Shown piece after piece: positions 33,575 through 46,179 of a stretch of DNA of 64,000 bases; position 1 is the stretch's first letter; the number at the start of each line of letters is the position of its first letter. The notes under the pieces were generated by a model, which did not search any database, was not told where the DNA came from, and was given only the letters and a program-made list of their open reading frames with translations. A program made the position numbers and the translations under genes. Origin of the DNA: Protea cynaroides (Eukaryota > Streptophyta > Magnoliopsida > Proteales > Proteaceae); contig CM053274.1 of NCBI GenBank assembly GCA_028583415.1, forward strand, positions 92,908,549-92,972,548, given 5' to 3'.

Positions 33575-36075
33575 TCACTTCAGGCAGTAAGGTAATGTAG
33601 GCCCGTGGCAAACAATTGAAATCACAACATAAACAATGATCAAGAGGAGCAGTATCAATGCAATCCTGCACAACAAAAACATATAACAGTTAATGAATTA
33701 AACAGGAAACTACAATATGTGGGACAGAAAGGGCTTAGTTCCATGTTCCCGTTTCCAGATGTAACTAGACCTGTATGCTGAGGGGCAGGGAGAGAGGGGA
33801 AAGTTTGCATCAAAGTGAAAACCAAATCATAGACTAGGTTGTACAAAGTGAGATGCTATGAGTGGTGGTATACCCCTCCCCCCCCTCTTTTTTTTTTTTT
33901 TTTTTTTCTGTCCATAAATAAAAGATCCAAATGAAGGGGGAAAAAGAGAAGCACATCTTCATTTGGTAGGAAAAGTGGGCAGGTTAGTTCTAATCAAATG
34001 AAGGGGAAACAAGGAAAAAAAAAACAGAACAACAAAACTTAGTCAAGCACATCTTCATGTGTCAGTTTGATATGAAACAATAGATAAGTTAACTCAACAA
34101 AACCTAAGGGCAGAACATCCAGATATTTCTTCCGAATATTGTAAGACAAGTGATCAAGTTCATGTAAGTGGTATCGCAGAAACTCGAGATTGTTAAGCTT
34201 GAAAGTTATAAATAATCAACCAAGATTCACCTGTGACAATGTTCCTGATTCGTGGATATAATCTGGTATTTTACACACTGACTTTCGGAAAATGGAATGC
34301 TCTTCTTACCTAGGTGCTATCATAAATGCTTATAGCCGAAAGAGCAAAAGATACTGGAAGACTATATTTTTTGGATAAGTAATACTGGATGATCCTAACC
34401 ACCAGGGAAACCAAATAATCAGGAATCCAGGCAAACTCTTCCCAGGAAAAACCTGTAAGATTATTACCATCATCTAACTCATCTGGTCAGAAGTCCCCCG
34501 TTGAGGGATACGACTAAAGAGTAGGAGGTCGTTAAACACACCACATTGCCAACAACATAGCCTGGCCTATAAGGTAGCAGCTATGGTTTTATTAAAAAGA
34601 AAGGAAAAAATTGGAATTTAGAGATTCCACTTCGGAGGAGTTTAGGCTAGTATAGTATTCTATATTATGGTGGTATGAATTTGAGGTAACTCTTTTGTAG
34701 TTTGTGGGTTGTTGAGTTGTATAGCCCGTAAACTTTACATTTTATGACACTGCTGATAGTTCCCTTGACACCCATCCAACTCACTTTTCTTTTCTTTCTT
34801 TCTTCTTTTTGGTTTTTTTTTTTTTTTTTTTGGGGGGGGAGGGAGTGATGCACTGTGCATTGTGTGTGTGTGCTGATATATTGAAGAAGATCAATACTTT
34901 GGGTTCAGTACACATACGTGAGCTTGACATTTCTCCACCACACTGTGTTCTTGAAACGGCGAGATTGCTTTCTGAAACGAAATGTGTTTCCTTGCATATG
35001 AGCAGTCTTATCAACCAGCAGTTCCAAGCGGTCTCCCCTCTCTAAAACTTTATCAATATTCTCTATCATGACATTGCGCACCTATCAAATTATAAAACAC
35101 TGTATATTCAGAAATTACAATTATGCAAGAAGATAACTACACCGAAAATTATATCCCCCACCATATCAATCATAGCTGTAGAAAAAAAATTTCCTTTTCT
35201 ATTTGGCTGCAACCTATGTTTAACTATTAAATGAGATTATGAGAGACGTCATGAGAAGCAAATAAGGACAGTAACATAAACTAACATAATAAATGGGGGA
35301 AAAGGATAAAAAGGTATTGCAAGGGGCCAACATGAATGGAAACTGGGATTAAAGAAAAATGGAAGGAGCTAGCTGTTTAAAGGCATGAATCTTCTTAAGC
35401 ATTTGAAATATATACCTGGCTCATTTCACCTTTTAACCGGTTTATCCGATCTGCATTAGGATCATTGGAATAGTACTCCATTTGTTGGCTCAAAACTCTT
35501 GAGAATTCATCATTCATAGCATAAGCTTGAGCTGTAAGAACTGCACGGCCATAAGTCTTCACAAATCTTTGATGAATATCTTCCAGAAAAGCAAAAGGAA
35601 TTCTCCCTGCACGAAAAGATTCAACAAATTAGGGCAAACATCATAATCATCAACAAATAAATGAATATCCCGAGTCTCTATTCATGAATCATGATCATTG
35701 GGGTCTCATATAGAATAGATCATCCCTATTCCAAATAAGCAAATTAAATCAACAGTCCAAATGGTTGTTCTTACGCCTGGATTGTAGAGATTGATCATCA
35801 AACAACAGAAAATTTTGACATGAAAGCAAAAAGATGAAACAGAAAAGGAGAAGCTTACTTCCCGCGGTGTCGTCGGCCATACATAAAACGGTAAGGCCAT
35901 CGGTTCTTTTCACGTGAAAAATATAGCGATCCTGGGAATAGGAAACATTACTGTCGTTATTGCCAGGAATCTTCTCCAGTATCTGTCGAGAAATCGCGCT
36001 TGCATTCGTTGACGTTGAACTGAATTCAGCCAAAACCACAGATCCTCGCGCAACCAGCGCATACAAGATCATCAT
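33575..36075 (-). CDS. VAMP711: VAMP711-like R-SNARE, four exons, complete
   Basis: Exons are 36075-35859, 35606-35416, 35081-34918 and 33665-33575, all with GT-AG junctions, giving 220 residues (the family is about 219-221). The start MMILYALVARGSVVLAEF opens the longin domain (residues 1-110), with SQDRYIFHVKRTDGLTVLCM inside. The R-SNARE helix (about 125-185) contains NVMIENIDKVLERGDRLELL with the zero-layer Arg, then LLVDKT and FRFRKQ. The last exon encodes the anchor IALILLLLIIVYVVISIVC and the tail HGPTLPYCLK. VAMP71 proteins drive fusion at the tonoplast and late endosome with Qa, Qb and Qc partners. The sequence matches VAMP711/712 better than 714, but paralogue assignment is by motif memory. 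No defects were seen. Confidence 0.93.
33666..34917 (-). other. Long third intron of the VAMP711-like gene
   Basis: 1252 bases between GTATGT at the donor and TTGTGCAG at the acceptor. It holds a T/C-rich tract at 33872-33908 and a T21-G8 tract at 34816-34845, and no recognisable gene. Confidence 0.8.
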
Positions 36076-36079
36076 TCCT

Positions 36080-39000
36080 CTACCTTCCCTCTGCTAAACA
36101 ACAATCGATCAAAGTAGTGAACAAAAACTTCCTCCTCCTCTTACAGAGACGATTCAACCGATCTTCGGAAATCCCTCTTTCTTATTTGTTTGAATCCTTT
36201 AAAATTTTACCCCAAAAAAAAAAAAATCCCTAAATTAAGTCCGTGAACGGAATCAAGAAATCGAATCAAAAAAAGAATGTTAGGATCCTTGCGCGTTCGA
36301 CAGAGATGGAGTGTACAGAGCGGATGAGAATTTCCCTAGCTGGATTTCTTGTTATTTTTGTTAATGAGAGATGAAAGTGAGTTTTCTTCCTGTCCGTTAC
36401 ATCTCCATTACGACCGCAACAATAAATTGAATTGTGAAGACGTGGATGCATTATTCATATGACAGTTGTCATGTTGTCATGGGTATGATTATGTTTGAAT
36501 TTTAAAGTCAATACAAGAACAACAAATTAAAAAAATAATTCAAGACAAAAGTAATGTTGAGAGTCAAAGATGTAAATCGGTGCGGTTTTGGTTTAATGGA
36601 CTGATATGATTCCGATTTGGCGTGTAATGAGTAAAATCAAAATCGAATCATTTACTAAATGGTTTTCAAATGGTTAGCATTCTATTTTTGAAAAAGTCTC
36701 GTTGTTTTGAGGGAGAGGAAGATAGTTAGGAACAGTAACAAAATAAAAATATAAGAGAATCTTTTCGTACCACTAGGGATACTTAACACCACTTCGCCAA
36801 CTGGTGTTTCCTGCGCTTTCATCTCTCAATCTGGTTTGCATTGGGTGTTTTCCGATGGAGTGAATCGATGTGTATTGCTCTTCTCCTTGTAGTTTGTATT
36901 TATAATAATAAAATAAAATAATTATCAGATAACATCCATGACTCCACAAGTACTTGCAAACTAAAGATAAAATAAACTCAAAATAAGAAAAAAAAATTAA
37001 TTAAATAAACTAATAAATTAATTAGGAGTCCAAGTTTTTGAAACTAGCATTTATTGCTTTGACTAAGTAAAAACAGTGTACGATTATAATTTTATTACGC
37101 TAACAAGAACGAAGGGAAGGGATAACTAGGGAAATAATTGAAACAAGTTTAATCATATATGAAAATGGACTTACAATTTAAAAGTAGACCATGAAAGCAT
37201 TAACAACACTAGCACTAAGGGATTAAAGTATGGGTTTACTCGGTTATAACGGTTCTAAATAATCAGTTTATTCGATTTTATTTTTTAAACCAGTTTGATA
37301 CTATTTAATAATCGATTTTACGATTTCAATATAAATTTCAATTCATTTTGTAAATAATTTCATTTCATTTTAGTCGAAACAATGACCTTTCCCTTTTTTG
37401 ATTGTAAAACAATGGCATTTCATATGTTTACTTCTCTTCTCCAATTCAATTTTTTTTTTCTCAAACATAGCCTAATTGAATAATTAGGATCGAGTCTATG
37501 TGGGGTCACCTTTTTAACTTAGATCCTCATGTCCATGATAGAAGCTGGTGTCATGGAGCTTAGGCACTGTTTGGATGAACACCTAAAAATGTAATATGCT
37601 AATGATCATAGAGTGACATAGACCAGCTCAAATGCTTTTTGTACGAAGTTCTTTAAATCCAGTGTTAGCTTTAATTTGTTCTTAGTTTGAAAATAAAAAT
37701 GGTGGTATCATACATGATTAAAAAATAAAAAGGACATGAAAAATGTATTATTGGTCAAATGATTTATAGCCAATTGACTTGTATTTTTGTTTTTTTTTAA
37801 TACCTATTATCATGAAACATGAGGCGATTAAATTACATTCTTAATCCTAATCTGACATCTCGTAACACCACCCCCCAACACCCCCCCCCCTCCAAAAAAA
37901 AAAAAAAAAAAAAAGAAGAAAAAGAAGAAGCTTGTCACAGCCCATACAAATGTTGGCAAACGACTCGGATTGACCGGAATTGGGATCGGCTGCGACCAAT
38001 TCTAATGCAAATCACCAGATCCAATCCCAATTCCTTGAACCCTGACACAAGTCCACCCTTCCAGCAATCAAACCATATCAGACCAACCAAAAATAGAGGA
38101 TAGGATTATCTTATTACTTAAATACTTGACAGATAGTCAGATACTACCTCCTTTATTGATTATTCCCTGATGATGATCAGCAACTCTCATGAAACAAAGA
38201 CATAATGTGTGACAGATTGTCCATATCAAGGTCAGGTCTGATTTTAGGAAAGCCAACTCAGACTAGAAACCTTTACATTGAGGAGAGAGAGAGAGAGAGA
38301 GAGTAGCAACAGTTGTAAAGATTATCAATAGAAGCAGGAATGATTGTTTTCACTAATTGGCATGATGCCTGTCTAAGGAAAGAATATAACAGTTATCTAA
38401 ATAAAGCATCTACTTTGATATTTGAGGTTGTGGGTCGGCTTTTAGTCTGTTATGGTTGGAGGTTTCCTTTGAATTGAAAACAGCTTATATAGTTTTCCTT
38501 GTCATCTACCCTTTTACTTTAATTTACACTCCATTCTCTTGTTCTCATGCTTCTGTTTTTGCCATCATGTGTATGAGCTTTCCTTCACTTTCATTTCAAA
38601 TTGAAAGGAAAAATTCAAAAAGGCTTCAAGAAATATAAAGCCAGGACCGATGATAATGGCTGATTACTGAGGGCCTGTTGATGGAAGCCTGGCCCAGCCT
38701 CAACCAGTTTCTGGTTGGTATTTTTCACAAATAAGTATGATTACAGGCTTAGTTTTTGGGGAAACTTTCCAGCATTCTTATACTGTTGGATGTGTCTACC
38801 ACATTAGCAGTTTGATTGAGTTTGCATAATTCAAATTAAAATCCCCCCCCTCCCCCCCACACATACAAAAAAAAGAAAAAAAGAAGAAGTTATTTGGACG
38901 GACGGATCTCCAGCTGCACAATGGTGTCTTGGAAGGAAATCTGAGGTGAAATACCCTGACATTTATCTCCTGAAAGATCTTGATTGAATACAACTTGGTA

Positions 39001-39500
39001 ACTGTTATCCTGACCTCCAAGCAAGTGTCCTGGCCAAGAATCATCAGAGGATTTGGAGGGTCCTGACCCTACTACTAAAGAGTACAGATGATCTTAACAA
39101 TCAAGTAGTGGCCAGACATTGAATTCATCTTCCCACTACAAACTTGTTTTTAATCCAAAACCAGAACTAAAATGTTCGAAAGCAATTCCACATCATTTTT
39201 TTCTCCTTTTTGTTTTTTGGTTTAAAATAAATTTAACATGAATGTTGCTAACTAAGCCATAAAGTTATGGCAGGAAAGGAATTCTTAAGGAGGCTGAGGT
39301 ATCTGCTGCAACTGAAATTACTGTTGTAGTACATTTTCAATGGGTGCACTCTATTTACAACTTCCACTGCATTGAACCTATGACAAGCTCAACTGAAGCC
39401 ATAGCAATAGAAAGGAAAAACATATAAAAACTTAGTTTAAAAAAAAAAAAAAAAAAAAGAATGTTGGGCAGTGAATAAACAAAATAATCATGTGGAGATT
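36080..39500. other. Upstream region of the VAMP gene, then intergenic
   Basis: 36076 to about 36460 should hold the VAMP promoter and leader; no clear TATA box was chosen. Beyond lie patches rich in GGTTTTGGTTTAATGG / CGATTTTA (36565-36660, 37240-37380), C8-A22 tracts at 37865-37914 and 38843-38880, and a short GA run at 38284-38303. No gene was recognised. Confidence 0.4.
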
Positions 39501-39516
39501 ATAGTTTTACAAGCTG

Positions 39517-39790
39517 ATACATGATGAGTTGAAAGAAAGTCATTTGAGATACAATGGACATGTACAATGGAGACCCTTGACTGGAGTCGTAAGGAGTGCT
39601 ATGATATAGATTGAAGGAGCTAAAAAAAGCCAAGGGTAGGTCTAAAATAACTTAGGGCGAAATGGTGAGGAAAGACATGGATGGCTTAGGATTGATAACT
39701 AGTATGGCTTTACAATATAGTTGATTGACGAAAAAGGATCCATCTAGCTGGCCCCATTTAGTTGGGATAAGGGTGAGTTGAATCGAAAGT
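39517..39790 (+). pseudogene. RTE-type LINE 3' fragment, second copy
   Basis: It parallels 24995-25260: GAGTTGAAAGAAAGTCATTT, CAATGGAGACCCTTGACTGG, GAAAGACATGGATGGCTTAG and ATCCATCTAGCTGGCCCCAT, ending in the ATTTAGTTGGGATAAGG motif before the usual repeat tail. Stops are frequent. Confidence 0.75.
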
Positions 39791-39799
39791 GGTAGGTTG

Positions 39800-40440
39800 A
39801 TTGTCATAAAGTTGGGTAGCAGGAGGAACAAGGATGTATCTATGTTTAATTACACATCCCAAAATGGTGAGAATTTCAACTCTAGAGATCCAAATATAAC
39901 CCAGGGGGAAGAATGTTGCTTGTTAAAAGGAGCATTAGGTTCAAATATACTCAAACTAATACAATACCACAATTATTTTGGAATAAGCTAACCAGTTCAA
40001 CCCATTTGAAAACTTAAAGTCAGGGTTAATATAAATTTACAAGCACTCATATCCTTGCTTCACCATTTCAATCCATCTTCCTTTAGTCAAATGAAAAACC
40101 AACAAAACCACCAAGGGGAAGACAGTTACCAAGCAGGCCCTTAGTTTCCTCTCTACTTTACGTCTCTCTCACTCACCCATGTTTATGGCAAGCTATCTTA
40201 GCACCTAACCAGGAAAAAAAAAAAAGGAAAAACAATTCGACTGTTTTTGTATGTGATGACATTTTGTTGTTTTGGAAATCCAATTGTACCATAAAACACA
40301 CTCAGAGAAGTGGGAATGCCTACATTGATAAAAGCCAACAATTGAACATGTACATGAATATGAAAAGCCAATAACAATTGGCTTTATATACCACAAGAAG
40401 CATGAAAAGCAAGCAGGTCTTGCTTGCAGTTCATCCAACA
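39800..40440. other. No gene; probable 3' flank of the MAP65-like gene
   Basis: The last few hundred bases before 40443 are presumably the minus-strand 3' UTR and terminator of the MAP65-like gene. No poly-A signal was assigned with confidence. Confidence 0.4.
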
Positions 40441-40442
40441 TG

Positions 40443-42271
40443 TCAAACTTGTAAGGTAGTAGACTTCAGATTTGCCTGAGAAAGGATAAAACCAGCTCTT
40501 CTCTCTTCAAATGAGTATTCAATTTGTTCAGGCATCTCTCCCATGCTATTAGCTCCAGAAAAGACAGAGGATGGAACGGGAGTTTTGGCAGTCTGCATGG
40601 GTACAGACAAGGTTGAAGGGGTAGTAGGAACTGGGATTGGTATTGCCTTGGGGGTCCTGTTCTCTTCTTCATCAGGAAGAGAAGCCAACTTGGACACTGG
40701 GGTCATTGCCGTGTTGTTACTTGGAAATAATTTCTTCACTATATTAATGTCTTCCAAGTTTGTTGTATTGGCCTCCGAGACAGGAGAGAAAGGCTTCCTT
40801 GTAATGGATTCAACATCACCAGCATTTCCAGCATTTCCAGCATTCACAGAGTGCTGTTTCACTGAGAGACCAGCACCATCCAAGCCTCTCCAACCTATGT
40901 AAAGTTCAAATTTAGCTACAAGGAAAACAGAGTGGGAGAAAGAATACTCAGTAGGTAAAAAGCTTCAAACCTTCATCCTGATGGTTGTTAAATGAGTCAT
41001 TTCGCAATAGACTCCTCTTAGCTGTGCGTGATTGAGGAGTAGCTTTTGTGGAGTTAAGTGGATCAGGTTTAGGAGTTTGCAGCATTGCACCATTGGAAAG
41101 TCTTTTGCTGCCTGGACCACCAGTTGAAGTTCTCGGCACCTTTTTTCCAGTCGGGGGCTTTGAAGGGCTTGGTTTCGACCCGAAAAGCACTTCCTGCTCT
41201 GCTATTAATTGTTCCTGAAGTTTCTTTTGATCCTGCAATGGTTGAAGTTAGGTAAAAATGTATAAATCAGGCATGATTTAATGGAGATTGATTCTAGATC
41301 ATAGTTTGATTCTAGATCATAGTTCATACCCGTTGCCTTTGGCGTTCTTGTTCTTTCTCTTGCTTTAAAATACTATAATCTTCCAGCATAGCGAGAATCT
41401 GAATCTGTATGGTACCAAGTTGGAAAACCATAATCAGGTATAAACTAGACAGTATTTATTCCAACATTGATAAAATCAATTAAATGTTTTAACTTGGCAG
41501 AGTTTAAATGAGATGTTCAAAGTTTGCTTACACCATCGTATGTGAATTCCACGCCTCTTTCTTTCTCCCATGCTATGGTTTTTGATGCCAATGCATCCAC
41601 CATTGCTGGTCCAACACCATGCAAATCAAGAAATTTAGGGAATTGAATACATCCAAATAAACCATAATGACAACCTATTGAAAGGTCAAAACTAGTCTTA
41701 ATTAAATGATGTTCTTGATAACCAGCTCGTATTATTAAATATTAGACCATGACATTAGGAACTATATTCAAGAAATTAATCCCAATTGCCCAATTGGTGG
41801 AGTCACAAAGACATTGGTTAACCAAGACCTCTTCATACCAGTATAACAATACATGATGCAAGATATGTACCTGGAAGTTTGTTCACTGTAGCACGAGCTT
41901 TTTCAGCGCGCTTCAGAATGAGATGGGCACCTTTACCAGCATTATAGCGATTTTCATCCTAAAACACATGAAAAATGAATCCATGAACAAGGACAAAGTG
42001 AAAATAATAATTGCTCCAAAAGACCACAATTTCTTACCCTGTTGTACTCCTCTAGCCAGCACTCCTCCTCACACGCGGCTAACCATTTTTCAACCTTTTC
42101 AAGTATTTCTTTTCTGCTAAATGCTTCCTCTTTGGCTTTTGCAATGTGAAGCTCAATTTGTTCCAAGACACTAGCAGGATCCACAGCTCCTGCATGAGAA
42201 GAAACGACCTTGTTACTGCACAGTAAAGAGATTGGAACTTCTATTCTTATGTGTGAATTTAGAACACTAGA

Positions 42272-42315
<44 letters not shown>

Positions 42316-44080
42316 TTTTTCTAACCTGATTCAACACCTTCAATCGCGTATTCCATTGCACTATCTGCCTCCAAAACCATGTGCGTTCGCCGGCAAATCT
42401 CCTCTAACTCTGATCTCTTCTTCAGAACAAGCTCTTTCATCTTGCTTGCTTTCAGTTCTTCGAGTCTAGAAACTTCTGCCCCAATCTGCATAAATAAATT
42501 CATTTGAGTTTACTTCACGGAAGGGAACCATGAAGTTTTAGCAAAAAACAAGTACCAAGATTATATATAGCTGTTCGGGTTAAAATATACACTTACATAT
42601 TTAATGAAGTCCTCAGACAGTATGTTGGGTTCTGTTACTTCATCTTCTGTAGCAGCTATGTTACAGGTGACATTCTGAAACATTTGCTGCTCCTCAATTG
42701 GTGTATCCATTAAATTCCAAAGCTCCAACATTGTTGTTGCCAGATCTTGAAGCTGCCATGGCATGAAAGCTTAGTAATACAACAGAAAAGTTCTAATGAC
42801 TAAGAACGTGAATAAGTATATTCACTCTGAATACTTACTTTCTGCATCCTTTCTATCTTGACCTTTCGCAGTGTTTGAATTGCAGCAGCCAACCTCTCAA
42901 TTGTATCATCACTTATGTTCTTTGTTCCCTCAGAATCATCCAAACTGGGGTGGACATCATTAACTGTGTCCTTGAAATCCATACCAAGAACTATACATAG
43001 AGAATTCAGTGTGTTAAGGAGATCTAGAACCTGTTTCAGTCGTTCTTCCTGCACATTAATATAAACAAAATCAGATCAGTTTGTGACACATAAGAAGGCT
43101 TGGAGACATACTGGTTGAAAAGGCAAACCTTCTCTTTTTGAAGTGCCTGCAGCTGCCTGTTCAATTCTTCAAGCTTTCTTAAGGACAAATCAGTTTCATC
43201 CACCACAATCTCGGATAGATTATATTTTGCACATCCAGAGATCTCATTCGAGATCTTAAGTATTTGCTGAAGGATGTCAACAAATTGGTTCTTTCTTTCA
43301 CATTTTAATTTTCGCATATCCTCCAGTTCTCGAAGAATGGCCATAAGCTCTTCATTTAAACTTCCAGACTTCTTATCACACTGAAGAAGTTTATTAGAAG
43401 AAGCTCATTAGAAGAGGCAAACCAAATAATTAAAGAAGTTCATTAGATCTTTTAACTACCTGATAAATGATCGGAAAAGAGGGGGTTTTTTTTTTGAGGG
43501 GGGGGTATTAGTCAGAACATGAAGTAAGTAGCTATTGAATTGATCATTTCTTCCAACCTGGCTAACTATTTGAAAAATTGGCCCAGGACCCACCTGCCGT
43601 ATATGCACTGGTCGCTCACCCATTGCTGAGCAGATGCCTGCAAGCTCTGCCTCAGAATCCGCAATTGTTTGCCGTAGCTGAGCCCTACACCGGTTTGCTT
43701 GATCCACCTTCCTTCTGTATACCTCTAGACACTCTTGTTCTAATTCTAGTAACATTTTATCCCTTTCACCATCAGACTCACCAACATCATCCCATATCAT
43801 CTGAATTCAACATAAAATCAGAAAGCCTGACCAATGCAGCTGGTTTGCATTAAATTGAAACATAACTGGTTTTATCTTGAAACAGCTGTTTGTAATGTAA
43901 CAAGAAGGTAAGAAATAAAAATAAAAATAATAATAATAAACAAAAAAAAAAAAATGCAATATTTTAACATGCAAAAATGTTCTTTTGTACAGAAGCTTCA
44001 AGATAAACCTTAAGTTCATAGAGAAGAGATCCACAAGTTGTTTCCATTTCCGATAACTGATCATCTCGGAGACTATACAT
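40443..44080 (-). CDS. MAP65-3: MAP65-3-like microtubule-bundling protein, 12 coding exons, complete
   Basis: Exons: 44080-44009, 43800-43594, 43380-43129, 43048-42839, 42752-42597, 42485-42326, 42189-42038, 41958-41871, 41605-41532, 41398-41330, 41232-40971 and 40894-40443. All join in frame with GT-AG sites, giving 717 residues (Arabidopsis MAP65-3 is about 707). Start MYSLRDDQLSEMETTCGSLL; then LEQECLEVYRRKVDQANRCR and SAMGERPVHIRQ, typical of MAP65-3. Exons 3-6 are coiled coil for antiparallel dimers. Exon 7 carries the microtubule-binding core (SRKEILEKVEKWLAACEEE). The tail has GSKPSPSKPP, a GNAGNAGNAG run, RKPFSP (possible CDK site) and IEYSFEERR. The protein crosslinks antiparallel microtubules in the phragmoplast midzone. 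MAP65-4 is the alternative paralogue. Confidence 0.94.
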
Positions 44081-44100
44081 GTTGAAGAAAATATTTCTCT

Positions 44101-45671
44101 CTGCATAAGGCAATCATTTTAGTAGGTCATTCAGAAACAGAAACTGAGCAATTAACTGACCCAAAATTCAAAACTATTAATCATAAGAACCAAGGGAAAG
44201 CAGATTTCAACCTTTTGGCTTATGATCTTCAATGAATACAACCACATAATCAAATCAAAAGTTAACAAGCCTAAAGCAAGTAAAGAGCAAAATAACAAAT
44301 CTATTTAAATTTTACCATTGAAGTGAGGGTAGTTTTGGTGGTAACAGTTGGAACCAGGTGATATAAAACAGAGTTGTATTTCAGTAGGAGATTGGCTTTT
44401 ATTTTCTGACCAGTGTTTGATTAAAAGGAAAACAAACTTAATCATAAACCCTGCATGCTGACCATATGATATTCCAGAAACATAATGCATGTATATTTTG
44501 CAGTTCGAAAAAAAAGTAAAATAAAAAATGATAAACCCTGCATGCTGACCATATGATATTTAAGAATGGAGAGAGGAATCAATTCCTATGGCCTCTAAAT
44601 ATCACAATTATCCACTAATATATGAATTTAGTTACTTTGAATTAGGAATTGTACTTGTTGGTATTTTCCTACTATCTTTTTGTGTAGTTCTCCCATTCAA
44701 ACGCTAGTGTACTGATTTTTTTTTGTCAACATTAACAAATTTATGCAATAATGCACTACATATAATGATTGTTGGCCACTGTCTATCTTAGTTACTTGAA
44801 ATATTATCATTCAAGTTTTAAAGCCTCCGGAACTCTTCTCTAGCAGTCCCATTTCATGTAAACCTCAATTGATGTGTAAGGCTTTTTCCAAACATTTGTA
44901 CATATAGCTAGAAACATTATTGCAGAAGGCATCTCTTTCTTCATTCAATAAGCTAAAAACATCCACTGCGGGATTCTGATTTTATTTCCCCTTCGTTCCA
45001 CTAAATATTTCTCAATACCTTTTCTTGAGAGCTGTTAAATTACTTGTCGTGTGAAGCAGAATGCCATCTAGATAATTGAAAGCAAATTCCTTGTCTATGT
45101 CTAATACTTCATCCCCTTTTGGTTAATTCTTTCTCATTTTTCATGAAATTCTTCAGGTAACAGTAATACGAGCAGAGGCATTTTCATTGACCTTATCATC
45201 GCACACAAGCTAATAACTTCTTTAGGTATTCGGCTTACAAAAAATTGTGTTTCACTTCCATGATCACAGTTAAACTCTGAACTTCGCTCTTCATCCCCTC
45301 TCTCGGATGTCAGAATCAAATAGCAAGCACATCTTGTTACTCTATCACTCTATAAAGGAAGCTTCCTCTTTTCTCCCTCTTTTCTAACATTACGAAACAT
45401 CTAATTAAGAAAGACCAGGTCTTCCTCGTTTCTATAATTACCTTCTTGTTAAGCGAACCAAAACCTAGTTTCAGAAGCTGGAATCTCAAACATCAAATAA
45501 AAGGTCCCATAGTCGATCGTTGTACAATCAAATTGAAAATTTAAAAAAACAACTTGAAAAACAAATAGAATTTCACAGAGCAAGGAAACCAAATGTACAC
45601 ACAAACATTTCAAAGAACGATAAACATAATGGCATACAACAACAATTCAAAAAATTGACAGAAGAACACAC
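44101..45671 (-). other. Long intron in the 5' UTR of the MAP65-like gene
   Basis: The first coding exon seems to begin at 44100 (acceptor TTATGCAG, 20 leader bases, then ATG at 44080). A donor CAG|GTGTGT lies at 45672, giving a leader intron of about 1.57 kb. A 30-bp word beginning ATAAACCCTGCATGCTGACC is exactly repeated at 44444-44473 and 44531-44560. No coding was recognised inside. Confidence 0.6.
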
Positions 45672-45800
45672 CTGATCAGACAAAAAACTAATGGTGTTTC
45701 TGTTGTTTACAGATCCGAAGGCTCCGATTTCTTCGGTGAAGGAAGAATTGTCGTTTGAAATTGTAATACTTACGACCCGAGAATGAATTACCCAACGGAG
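45672..45800 (-). other. Non-coding first exon and start region of the MAP65-like gene
   Basis: The exon ends in GTCTGATCAG before a GT donor. Its upstream limit is not defined; a TATA-like CAATAAAC lies near 45808-45817. It contains no ATG in a long frame, consistent with a leader exon. Confidence 0.5.
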
Positions 45801-45933
45801 AGATCGATGTTTATTGAAAGATGCTGACAGATTTCAAGTGTTACTGGAAACTTTTTATGAATCAGCGCTTGATTGAGTGTTTACCAAAGAGGGAGGCAGA
45901 GGAGATGGACAGCAAACGGAAAGAACCTCTGAA

Positions 45934-45976
<43 letters not shown>

Positions 45977-46077
45977 AGCCGTTATGATAATAGACGTTGG
46001 CAAGCTATTTTAGGTCTCCCGTATTTTAATGATGAGTGATAAGGCTCGCAGAGCGATTTGAATTTCAGACGTAACGG
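45791..46077 (-). promoter_or_regulatory. Cluster of MSA-like AACGG motifs upstream of the MAP65-like gene
   Basis: The MSA core AACGG occurs at 45794-45798 (as CCCAACGG), 45915-45919, 45979-45983 (inverse, CCGTT) and 46073-46077. The first fits YCYAACGG fully except the last two bases. MSA elements bind MYB3R factors and give G2/M expression, and MAP65-3 orthologues are G2/M genes. The motif is short, so single hits are weak; the clustering at the right gene is the argument. Confidence 0.5.
45937..45973 (+). repeat. (GA)n microsatellite in the MAP65-like promoter
   Basis: An uninterrupted GA run lies about 140-180 bases upstream of the first MSA-like site. Confidence 0.95.
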
Positions 46078-46179
46078 GTCCCACTTGCCAGTTCACTAAT
46101 ACGGGCTTTTACACGTGGCATTTCTCACTTTTTTTTTAATTTATAGTATTTACTATTAGGATTGATGATGGCTGGTTAC

